A stretch of DNA of 64,000 nucleotides from Lamellibrachia satsuma. Its lineage: Eukaryota; Annelida; Polychaeta; Sabellida; Siboglinidae. Below the pieces are notes generated by a model that did no database searches, had not been told where the DNA came from, and saw only the letters and a list, made by a program, of their open reading frames with translations. A program made the position numbers and the translations under genes. The stretch covers positions 11,380,000 through 11,443,999 of the forward strand of contig BSQZ01000001.1 of the NCBI GenBank assembly GCA_033239005.1, given 5' to 3'. Shown here one piece after another: positions 24,223-33,500 of the stretch (position 1 is its first letter; every line of letters starts with the position of its first letter).

Positions 24223-25479
24223 TCAAAAAAGTTTGCCTGGCCAATTGACACTCACAATGTTGGCAGAACGAACTTCCATTTCGTACTGGTCTTGTTCGGC
24301 CTGCATCGGACGAGACATCTGAGCCGTGAGATTGAGGTAAGAGGCGGGGAAGTGTTGCAGTAAATGTCTCACCATGAGATTGAGGTAAGAGGCGGGGAAG
24401 TGTTGCAGTAAACGTCTCGCCATGAGATTGAGGTAAGAGGCGGGGAAGTGTTGCAGTAAATGTAGAGTGAAAGTCTAACAAGGTCACTATCAATTGTTGA
24501 ATTTTTTAAACATAATATACAGTGCATCATATTTTAGGTGAGCAATTTATCACTCTCCAATATTACTTTATCAAAACGTGAAGTACTTACGTACACATAT
24601 GTTATATGCAACACTAGAATATTTAACAATTGATGGTGACCTTGTTAGACTTTCACTCTACATTTACTGCACAATTTCAGGTATTTTTCATTTGTGCACA
24701 CACACATATGTATATATATATATATACATATATAAATTCAAAAAAGTTTGCCTGGCCAATTGACACTCACAATGTTGGCAGAACGAACTTCCATTTCGTA
24801 CTGGTCTTGTTCGGCCTGCATCGGACGAGACATCTGAGATTCACCTTCAATCTGTGGCCCAAACACAGCAGATAAACGCACTTAACTAATTCGTCATTTG
24901 TCTTCATAAAATCACTGTATGTACTCCTAATTGTAATGACCAACGCAGTTTTATATCATTAAGGGTTATCTATGTTTGTATTATCAGCGAATTTGTCGCA
25001 AACGACATATACCAATATAGGATCAGATTCACTGCACATTTAGTCATCAATCAGAAGATGGTCTAAAACTAAACTATTTACAGATAAATGTAGTTTGGCA
25101 CTGTCTATTTTGCCTTACAAAGTATGTGTACAAAATACATTACCAAGCTCAAGTGTACTATTATTATATGCCTATTAAAAATAATTAACCTTCATGAAAG
25201 CTATATATTAGTCATTACTTTAAAACAATCATTATTATGGTGTAATGGAGTTTTTAAAAGAAATCCAGCCACTGACTGTCAGACAGTAAAATTATTATAA
25301 TTTAGTTGGGCACTTAATGTATGGTATATTATCATAAAATTAAAAAAATTATTATACAGAAATCTTACCTTGGCTAACTTCATGATCTCTGTGTAGTTGT
25401 CAACCATAGATTTGATGTCATCTTTCAGCCACTTCTGGTAGGACTTGAGGAGGGCTTCTTTGCTTTGGGGCAGTGACAT
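21175..25479 (-). CDS. MED22: Mediator complex subunit 22 (Surfeit 5)
   Basis: Three minus-strand coding exons (25479-25369, 24851-24771, 21393-21175) join in frame to 136 residues, close to the short form of animal MED22. Exon 1 gives [20 protein letters not shown] and continues to MKLAK; exon 2 runs from IEGESQ to EVRSANI; exon 3 from [17 protein letters not shown] through ILNDFPSV to [10 protein letters not shown]. These match the conserved Med22 helical region. The protein is a head-module subunit of Mediator, which bridges transcription activators and RNA polymerase II in the nucleus. Splice sites are GTAAGA and GTGAGT donors and ACAG and GTAG acceptors. Intron 2 is bloated by minisatellites and contains two truncated copies of exon 2. 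An AATAAA hexamer at 21179-21174 overlaps the stop codon. The gene lies head to head with RPL7A, as in the vertebrate surfeit cluster. Confidence 0.95.
21414..21555. repeat. (TA)n cluster with TATGCA palindromes
   Basis: Two (TA)n tracts flank a segment rich in TATAATATAATATA and TATGCATATGCATATA. It sits in MED22 intron 2, about 20 bp upstream (in sense) of the exon 3 acceptor. Confidence 0.93.
21620..22030. repeat. G-rich minisatellite, about 15-bp unit
   Basis: About 27 imperfect copies of a unit of the type GTGGGGAGGGGTGAG. The + strand has frequent runs of three to five G, so G-quadruplex formation is plausible. The MED22 sense strand is C-rich here. It lies in MED22 intron 2. Confidence 0.93.
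22200..22365. other. Unique spacer in MED22 intron 2
   Basis: Between the G-rich array and the 48-bp array. A segment near 22228-22300 (GTGTGGAGTGAAGTTCAAAC) looks like a diverged end of the 218-bp foldback element found at 23317. Confidence 0.4.
22367..23330. repeat. Minisatellite, 48-bp unit
   Basis: Twenty copies of a unit with CTCACCATGAGATTGAGGTA, AGAGGCGGGGAAGTG and TTGCAGTAAA. CpG/TpG variants (GTCTCGCCGTG against GTCTCACCATG) and a one-base deletion in GGGG are shared by neighbouring copies, showing local homogenisation. The last copy runs directly into the left end of the foldback element at 23317. In MED22 sense orientation each unit is pyrimidine-rich. Confidence 0.97.
23317..23534. 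mobile_element. 218-bp foldback element, copy 1
   Basis: Exact inverted termini of 35 bp (left end GCAGTAAATGTAGAGTGAAA; right end reads TTTCACTCTACATTTACTGC) enclose an AT-rich non-coding interior. It is followed by (TA)n and a truncated MED22 exon 2 copy. Confidence 0.85.
23572..23652. repeat. (TA)n microsatellite with TATG core
   Basis: A TA tract interrupted by GTATGTATGTATG. It forms part of the duplicated block of about 570 bp in MED22 intron 2; the same tract recurs at about 24132-24218. Confidence 0.93.
23689..23756 (-). pseudogene. Truncated copy of MED22 exon 2 (second duplicate)
   Basis: The minus-strand sequence encodes [20 protein letters not shown] followed by I and keeps the GTGAGT donor. 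The first codons (IEGES) and the true acceptor are replaced by minisatellite sequence. A cryptic CTCAG acceptor lies just before the ATG of MSRP, which would leave a 63-nt in-frame cassette. Confidence 0.85.
23883..24100. mobile_element. 218-bp foldback element, copy 2
   Basis: Nearly identical to the copy at 23317, with the same 35-bp inverted termini. It was duplicated together with its flanks, so this is segmental duplication rather than a fresh insertion. Confidence 0.85.
24256..24323 (-). pseudogene. Truncated copy of MED22 exon 2 (first duplicate)
   Basis: Same structure as the copy at 23689: twenty-one codons from MSRP to SANI, an intact GTGAGT donor, and minisatellite sequence in place of the first codons. 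Both copies are identical in coding sequence to the functional exon at 24851-24771, so the duplication is recent. Confidence 0.87.
24453..24670. mobile_element. 218-bp foldback element, copy 3
   Basis: Third copy with the same 35-bp inverted ends and two or three base changes. It lies next to the functional MED22 exon 2 and is probably the parent context of the duplicated block. Confidence 0.85.
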
Positions 25480-25585
25480 CTTAACTGCTGAAACCAATGT
25501 CAACGCATCAAAGCATCTGCACAATGTATGCGGCATAACGGTAAAGGACCAGTGTTTTAAATGGCAGAACCCGGTTCTATATTAT

Positions 25586-25655
25586 TACAATAGAACCTCG
25601 TTTATCCGCACACTTTGGTTCCCAGAGGGTTTTGGCTGGATTAATGAAGAGGGTG
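25586..25655. mobile_element. Possible Tigger/pogo-type transposon end
   Basis: The segment containing AGAACCTCGTTTATCCGC and GGTTCCCAGAGGGTTTTGG resembles the inverted termini of pogo/Tigger elements. The partner end was not located with confidence. It lies about 110 bp upstream of the MED22 start codon. Confidence 0.4.
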
Positions 25656-26079
25656 GACAGTCTTGGGGTCAACTGATTAGTAACTGGAATTGAAAACCCA
25701 ATTCCAATTCTGGAATTGTAACTCAAATTATTAGCTACAAATAATAAATAAAATACAATATGTTGCATCTATCATATTTGTTTGCCATTATGCACCACAA
25801 TATGCAGAAATTAAACAAAGCTGCTGTAAAATAGATATTGTTTTTTGCCGCTGAGTATGTCTATGGATGCTCTGTTAAGATAATGTTATTTTTCGGTATG
25901 GAATTGATAATTTGAATCAGCATTTGGAATTGGAACATCTGATTGGTATGTAATTGGAATTAGAATTTATATAATGTAATCAACCCCAAAGAGTTGACCA
26001 ACTGGAAGGTGATTCCAGGTGAAAGCATCTCGATACAACACAAGATACTGGTGGCTAACACGACCCTGGCCCTAGGACA

Positions 26080-28030
26080 CAGGTAATAAGGAGACCAAGA
26101 ACTAGGAAGGTGAAGTGGTACCAACTCAAACAGGAGGAACAACGAGATGAGTTTAACATCAAGGTGACACAACAACTGAACAGATGGACAACAGAAGAGA
26201 AGTCACCATCACGGGAAGAGCTGCAGGAATGCTTAGTGCAGACAGGAGAGGAAGTCCTGGGATGGACCAGAAGAGGCAAGTTTAGAAGGAAGGAATCGTG
26301 GTGGTGACAGGAGGATGTCCAGGACTCAATGAAGAAGAAGAAACAGGCTTTCAAGATCTGGCAATGCACAAAGACACAAGCAGACGAACGGGCCTACAGA
26401 GAACAAAGAAAGCAGTGGCAATGGCAACATAAAAGATACATGAGGACATATACAAGGAGGAGATGGAGATGGGAGAGGGGACTAAAAGTCATCTACAAGC
26501 TAGCCAAAACAAGACACCAGAGGACACTGGACACAGGAGACAACATCTACATCATGGATACCAACAAGCAAATAGTCACAGACCCGCATGAGATCAGTGA
26601 GACATGGAGACAATACTTCCACCAGCTGTTGAATGTAGAGAACCAGCGGGAGCCCATTGTACCAACTCCAGCAGTTGAGACCTTGAGGATTGTAGACAAG
26701 CTGTCTCCAGACACCTTATGTCAAACCATGAACAAAGCCTTTCAGGAGCGAATACCATCGGTATAGAGAACCAACTACATATCACCATCTTCAAAGGGAA
26801 AAGAAGTGCCATGGAATGCAGTAACTACAGGGACATTAAGCTCATGTGCCATGGCATGAAACTGTACAAAAGAGTGGTGAAAAACAGATTGAGGGAGACA
26901 GTAGACATCAGTAATAGACAATATGGATTTCAACCAGACAAATCTACAATAGAACCCATCTTTACTCTTCGGATGATGCAAGAAAAATACCTGGAGAAGC
27001 AGAAAGAACTTCATCTGGTGTTTGTAGATCTGGAGAAGGCATACAACAGAGTACCCAGAGAGTTGATATGGTGGGCATTGAGAAAAAAAGGAGTAGCGGA
27101 AGTCTACGTAAAAGCCATCTAAGATATGTATACAGATTGTAAGACTGCAGTGAGAACTCATGCAGCTTTGAGGTGGGCGTTGGCCTACATCAGGGCTGAG
27201 GTCTTAGCCCACTGCTGTTCATTATTATTATGGATGTGATAGCAGAGAACATTGCCACCACATCAACCCAAGCTATGCTGTTTGCTGATGACCTAGTGCT
27301 GTGTGAGGAAATGAAAGAAGAGGCTGAGCAACAACTGGATGTGTGGAGGAATGCTATGGAGAGCCGGGGTCTGAGACAACCAGGAGCTGCCAACTGTCTC
27401 CAAATAGCTGGGCTTGATCTTCGATGTGGAAGGCGGTGTTGAGACAGACGGTAAACACCGAGCATGCCTAGCGTGGAACAAGTGGAGAGAACTCACAGGA
27501 GTAGTGTGTGATAAGAAGGTACCACTGAAGCTCAAACATCAGCTATATAAGACTGCCATCAAACCCACCCTTTGTTAAGCCAGAGAATGTTGGACACTTA
27601 AGAGGAAGGATGAACGGCCACTCAGCAAGACAGAGATTGAGGGAGACAGGAAATAAGAAGACCAGACAAACACAGAGACAGAGATGTGTATGCAGTGTGT
27701 GATTCAGAGTGTTAGTCTCACAGAACACCAGACTAATGTGTCTATATGGAAGAAAGCTGGAGTACTCAACCAGATGAAGCGAAGACTGAACTGGTATGGC
27801 CACGTAAGATGGTGAGGTAACAATGTTGCAACCAATATAGCCCTAAACCCGACTGTTCCTGGGGCACAGAGGCAGACCTAAACTCTGGTACATGGACGTA
27901 GTGAAACAAGATATGAAGAATAATGGGATTGAGGAAGCGGCGACCCATGTCTCCGGGCAGCTTCCGTGGCAACAGCTACCAGCCTTGGATGACACGCCGG
28001 AAGGTGAGAACGAAAGGTGAGAAATAATGT
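26080..28030 (+). pseudogene. Degraded non-LTR retrotransposon (LINE) reverse transcriptase
   Basis: Frame-shifted remains of a LINE protein read on the + strand. Recognisable blocks are a pre-RT segment ending ETWRQYFHQLLN (about 26600), the RT fingers and palm with YGFQPDKSTIEPIFTL and LVFVDLEKAYNRVPRELIWW (about 26920-27075), the catalytic FADD box in MLFADDLVLCEEM (about 27280), and a C-terminal part near 27860-27980. Stops occur near 27121, 27199 and 27441, so the copy is dead. No poly(A) tail or target duplication was identified. It separates MED22 from RPL7A. The clade is uncertain. Confidence 0.88.
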
Positions 28031-28152
28031 AATCAACCCTAAGTGTTGATTGGTGAATCATGGAATAATTAAGCAGTTTACTGTATCAAGATTTCTTCAC
28101 TAAATTAAAACTTGTGGATTATTGAATAAAACAGATTATCGAAGAACGGACT

Positions 28153-28440
28153 AATGGGGAGGTAGCGTAGTGGTTAGCACATCCGCTTTACATGACAGAG
28201 TTCTGAGTTCAAGACCCGGACCAGGCATGGGTATGTCTGTTGTAAAAACATGGCTCTCAACATTGGTGACTGTGTATCCCACGTGACTCGTGTGATCACA
28301 CCAATGTCAGTCTCATTGGAATTAATTAGGGACATAAAAGAACCAGCATATAAAGGTCGGCTTGGTGATAATGTTCTGAAAAAGGCTGGCTAGTTGAATG
28401 AGACCTCAAAACACGATACAATTGTAGTAACCACAACAGA
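28153..28440 (+). mobile_element. tRNA-derived SINE
   Basis: The head resembles a tRNA: TAGCGTAGTGGTTAGCAC fits a polymerase III A box and GAGTTCAAGACCC a B box about 35 bp later, followed by a CCGGACC acceptor-like end. A non-tRNA body of about 220 bp follows. It cannot fold as a full functional tRNA because the anticodon arm is irregular. Confidence 0.7.
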
Positions 28441-30560
28441 CTAGTCAGTTAATAGAATGTTGCCGAATGCTGGAAACAACAACAACTAGGACAGGAGTGT
28501 AATATAATATCATGTTTTAGGACACTTTTGTAGTCCAAATGGTGCTGTAGATTGCAGCAGCCTGTGGCTTTGGTGAAGCTCTGAACGATAACAGTGTTTG
28601 AGATTGCCCATTCGCATACATATCCAGCCCAGCGGTGTTGTAAAGCAGCTAGCACATGAATCATGATATGTAACAAAGTTAGTAATGCATACCAGGTATC
28701 AGTATCACTGATTGTAATATTATTAATAATATTATTTAGGCTGTTGCTATAGGTGCAAAACGGCTATTGGTCCTGCACGTGATGTGCGCATGTGAAATGA
28801 GAACCTGCCGGTAAAAAATAGCAGTAGCTAAAGTTCCGTCACTGCCAGACAATGTATGAATCAGCGATGCTAGTATAGGTCCAGCCCTAAAACATCACAC
28901 ATATCATGCAGGCGATAATAAGGCCTAGGTTTTCGAAAGGTCGAGGCATATTAGAACATCATTTTTGTCAACTGTATATATGTTCAAGCGCAGTTATGTA
29001 TAAAACTGTACTCATTGTCAATCACCAAAGTTTGAAGATATACCTGTGTGCCTAAACTAAAGATGTCTCTAATACTTTTGAGATAGTTGAAGAAGAAAAG
29101 AGACCTATCCTAGACCTAGCTATACTTTTCGAATAATGATGTGTCATTACTTTGTCAAATTTGAGCGTATTTGATAATATTCCAGTGCTTAGCACCTTGT
29201 TTATTAATGATTTGTTGACCGTTTGTAATCTGCATGCACATATTATATGCCACTGGGAATACGCGCACACACTTACTGCCCATAAAAACTGGAAAGAGTG
29301 CCAGACCAATAGGAATAGCTGTACAGTTGTGCTTACGGGTCCTGGCTTAGGCTATTTTCAGAGCATGCTCTGAAAATAAGGGCTGATCAGAGGCTTATTT
29401 TCATAGCATGCTCTGAAAATAAGGGCCGAATAGAGGCTTATTTTCAGAGCATGTTCTGTTATATCTGCTACATTTATGTTTGGATTTTTAAGGAAATATT
29501 TGCTTTGTAGATGAAATAACATGGAGAAATAACTAGATAAATTTGTAGCTTCACAGCCTTATTTTCAGAGCATGCTCTGAAAATAAAAATGACAATGCAA
29601 GTCCAATGTAGATTAAAATAGGCCCAAAAAGGGCATTTCTAATTCATTAATCAATAAAAAATCAGTCCAACATGCAAACTTCCTGCCGACCTCCATCGCA
29701 GACAAAATCGGCCCAGCTAATGAATGCACCAACTCTGAATTGGCGGGGAAAAGGAAATATTCCATCCTGCGTTTTGACTGGTTAAAGCTTCCGGTTTATT
29801 CGTGAAATAACGAATTATGGGCTGTTATTTCCAGAGCTGCTTGGTAAATACTAAAATAGCCAGTGCAATTATTTAATGTTATTAGCACCAATGAAATTTA
29901 TATAGGCCATAGCATAGGCATAGCAGCTGTCAAATAGAAAAGTTGATTTTGGAACGACAGGACGTTGGTGCATCACTGTATGCCTACAGCACTTGTACGT
30001 GTACGTGTAACTTGTCCGCATGAGCTGCAGTGCCAGTGCCAGTGCAGACAAGTCACATGACAAGAGACAAGATAGTAATTTAAAACATCTATAAAAATGT
30101 AACAATACCATTGTTTGAAATATAACCAAACTTACTATGATACTGAATAAATGTGCAAGGTATCGTTTATCGACCCGACTTATGTGTTACGTCATTGGCA
30201 AACACATTTGCATCATTTAAATGGCAGAAAAAAAGAATAACTGCATAGCCATAGGAATAGCGTCGGAATCGTGTGCCTTAAATTATCGCCCTTACCCCAT
30301 CGCATATGGCCCTCTGCCGGATTGGTTTGTACTACGACAAGCATTCTGTATTTTACTTTTTTCCATCAGGACTCACGTGGGAGGATAACGGGAGGACTTC
30401 TAACGAAGATGGCTAATGGAATTTAATACATCAAAATGTGAAAAATCATATCAGTCACACATTCTCAGAATCTTGAACGGCACAAGGAAAGAAATACAAA
30501 CTACTTAGAAGTATCGCCACCTTGTGGCATTATGTGTCGATCTCCCGGCATGCATTGATG
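28440..30560. other. RPL7A 5' flank with palindromic repeats
   Basis: No coding gene is supported. The stretch holds the palindrome cluster at 29345-29590. The segment just before 30560 should contain the RPL7A promoter; no TATA box is obvious. Confidence 0.5.
29345..29590. repeat. Cluster of 30-bp palindromes
   Basis: Four copies (two perfect or nearly so) of a self-complementary motif whose left half is CTTATTTTCAGAGCA and right half TGCTCTGAAAATAAG, at about 29349, 29392, 29436 and 29559. The motif GGGC flanks several copies. Confidence 0.9.
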
Positions 30561-30567
30561 CAATCAG

Positions 30568-30577
30568 CCTCTTTCCC
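30568..30577 (+). promoter_or_regulatory. Probable 5' TOP start of RPL7A mRNA
   Basis: The pyrimidine run CCTCTTTCCC lies 12 bp before the RPL7A start codon. Animal ribosomal protein mRNAs typically begin at a C inside such a tract, which puts them under mTOR-dependent translational control. The exact start is inferred. Confidence 0.6.
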
Positions 30578-30588
30578 AGTCATTAAAG

Positions 30589-33500
30589 ATGGTAGGTGGC
30601 TGTAACGTGCTTGTTGTTCGTATTAATATCGTCCAAAATCTATGTAATCCTTTTATATACAAGGGCGTAATTTATAACATGGGCAAAGTTATTATTTGTA
30701 AGTATGCTATCCCGCATTAGTATGTTTACGATGAACTGCGTATCGCCATTATTTTGATGTTTCGGTGGATGCAGTCGGTTCTTGGGTGTATTTCTTTGCC
30801 GATAAACCCGTAATTTTGTTACTATTTCAATATATTTATACATGTTTACTCCTCAATGGTAACTGTGGTGATGTGTTCGGTAATGTCTGGTGGCAGAAAT
30901 ATGATGCGCTGTCTCATATGCTCGCACGTGGCATGTTTGGTGATTCGGCATGTTTACCGTCGAACTGGCCAAACATGTCGGCACTGACGTTGACATACAT
31001 GCGCGAACAGTTGGCAACCCGTCGAGCAAAATTAATACTCATGTTTCACCAAATTGGGAATTATTCTTGCAATGTCCTGCTACTTTCCGATTATTTATCT
31101 TAAAGTAAATCTGAGCATTTTATTTGTATAGCCCAAGCCAAAGAGGGGCAAGAAGAAGCTGCAGGCTGCACCCCTTGCGGCCCGCAAGACTGAAGTAAAA
31201 AAACCAGTGAATCCTCTCTTTGAAAAGCGGCCAAAGAACTTTGGCATTGGTAAGTCGTGTGCACGTTTTGATGGTCCTACATGCTGATGCTGTAATCATC
31301 CCCTGTTTCAATATATTTTTGCTGTTGCCCCCGAAAGCAAGAAATAAGAATGTCTATCATGGATATAATGTGTAAATATGTAATAATCTGTATGAAACAT
31401 AACATAACGCAATTTCAATTATGGCGTTTACAGTGATGTATGAATTTCTTCACCTGAATCTGTTTATGTGGATTGTAAATGAGCTTTTTAAATCTGAGTG
31501 AACGCCAATATTGAACATATTTTTATGTATTATGTCAGTCCAAAACTTAATATGTATTTGTTTTGATGTATGATCTCTTGCAAATATTAGTAACTACATG
31601 GCTATATCAATAAATAAATTCTTGAAAAATGCACGCACAAGCGGTTCATTTATGTTGCATTTGAGAATGTTCTGATGTGATGTCGCTGCATCTAGGTCAG
31701 GACATCCAGCCAAAGCGTGACTTGAGTCGCTTCGTGCGATGGCCCAAGTACATCCGTATGCAGCGACAGAAGGCGATCTTGATGAAGCGTCTCAAGGTTC
31801 CGCCACCAATCAACCAGTTCACACAGACACTGGACAGGCAAACTGGTAAGTCTTTGTCTTTGCATGAATGTCAAATGTATTTCTAATGTGGCTTGGTGAA
31901 ATTTTATTGCATCAATTGGTCAAATTTTTCACATAATTTTTTTTATGAACATATCCAAAGACGTGTGTCGTTGCATTGTGATATTTTGTATACAATTGAT
32001 AAAAATTAGGACATTGTAATTAATCATAATTGATTTCACTGTAGCTACACAAGAACAATCTTTTGCTGTTATGGCATAATAAAAAACCTGATGTGTTACA
32101 TAATTTTTCATTGCTTCATGATTTCACATGTTGCATTGGTTTGCACCATTTGCCTGTATACGATTACAGTGACCTACATTACAGTCCTGACTGCACTGTA
32201 ATGACTTGTGGTGTGTCTGTTGCTGCAGCCAGCCAAGTGTTCCGCCTGATGGACAAATACAAGCCTGAGACGAAGCAGGAACGCAAGGTGAGACTTACAC
32301 GGCGTGCCGAGCAGCGGATGAAGGGCAAGGACGACGTTCCGACCAAGCGCCCACCAGTGGTCAGGTCTGGTATCAACACAGTCACGACTCTGGTGGAGCA
32401 GAAGAAGGCTCAACTAGTTGTCATTGCTCATGACGTTGACCCCCTAGAGGTGAGTTTAAACGCTACTGATGTAGCACAACACAACGTCTGTTATGTCGTT
32501 ATCATTTGTGTCAGTGGTTTTGTTGGCGACCCTAGTTTTTGTATCTGGATTTTGATGTTTGTTAATCAGTATTGGTGTGACATATTCTGTAGTAATTTTT
32601 GTGCAGTCGGTTATGATGATACTGTTTCCATACATTCGCGGTTTCCACCTGAGAAATCTCATGGTTTCGAAGAGGGCAATCACCTTCCTTGGATGTCTGA
32701 ACCACTGCATTTTTCCAGTTTAAGCCTTTATGAATATACTGGCCAACAGCCTGATTTACATGCATGTAATTTGTGTTGTGTTTTGCAGATTGTACTGTTC
32801 ATGCCAGCTCTCTGTCGGAAAATGGGTGTGCCATACTGCATCGTAAAGGGCAAGGCCCGACTTGGTCGTGTTGTACGACGAAAGACGGCCACGTGTCTCG
32901 CGTTGTCTCAGGTCAACCCGTGAGTATGATTTCATCTCTCTTTGTTGGTGATTTTATTGTAGTTGTCATTTGTTTGGAAAACATTCTTGGCTGCTTTGTC
33001 TTTCATTCCATGTGCCCCTTTCTTTTTTTGCCTCAATTTTTGTTCTTGCTATGCAGGTTTGTACTGCTCTGTGCCATGGTGATGATGATACTGTTTCCAT
33101 ACATTCGCGGTTTCCACCCGAGGAACCTCGTGGTTTCAAAGAGGGCAATCACCTTCCTTGGATGTCTGAACCAATGCACATATCTAATTATTACAGAATG
33201 ACACTGAAGTTGATCGTCTGCATTGTAGTTCTGTTTAAATTTTTATCATTTCAAAAAGGACAATCACCTTCCTTGGATGTCTCAACCATAAGAAATTAAG
33301 GAGTCTCCATACTTGTTGGATTTTAGGAGTCAAGATTATGTGATTATTGTGCACCTTTCGATGTACATTTATTATTTTCATGATTTGTTACATTTACATG
33401 ACATGGCATTGAGAATTATGTTTCCTTGACTAATGCTATAAAAATCTAGCTGAAGTAAATTTTCAGTTTCAACTAGTTGAAGTCAGCTTTCATAATCAAT

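Noticed and set aside
28153..28225. A functional tRNA gene
   Set aside because: A and B boxes are present, but the anticodon arm does not fold cleanly and the sequence runs on into a SINE body.
32063..32923. Single 286-codon frame across RPL7A exons 4 and 5
   Set aside because: Intron 4 happens to stay open in this frame. It has good GT and AG sites and contains a U14 snoRNA, and the eL8 family has no insert there.
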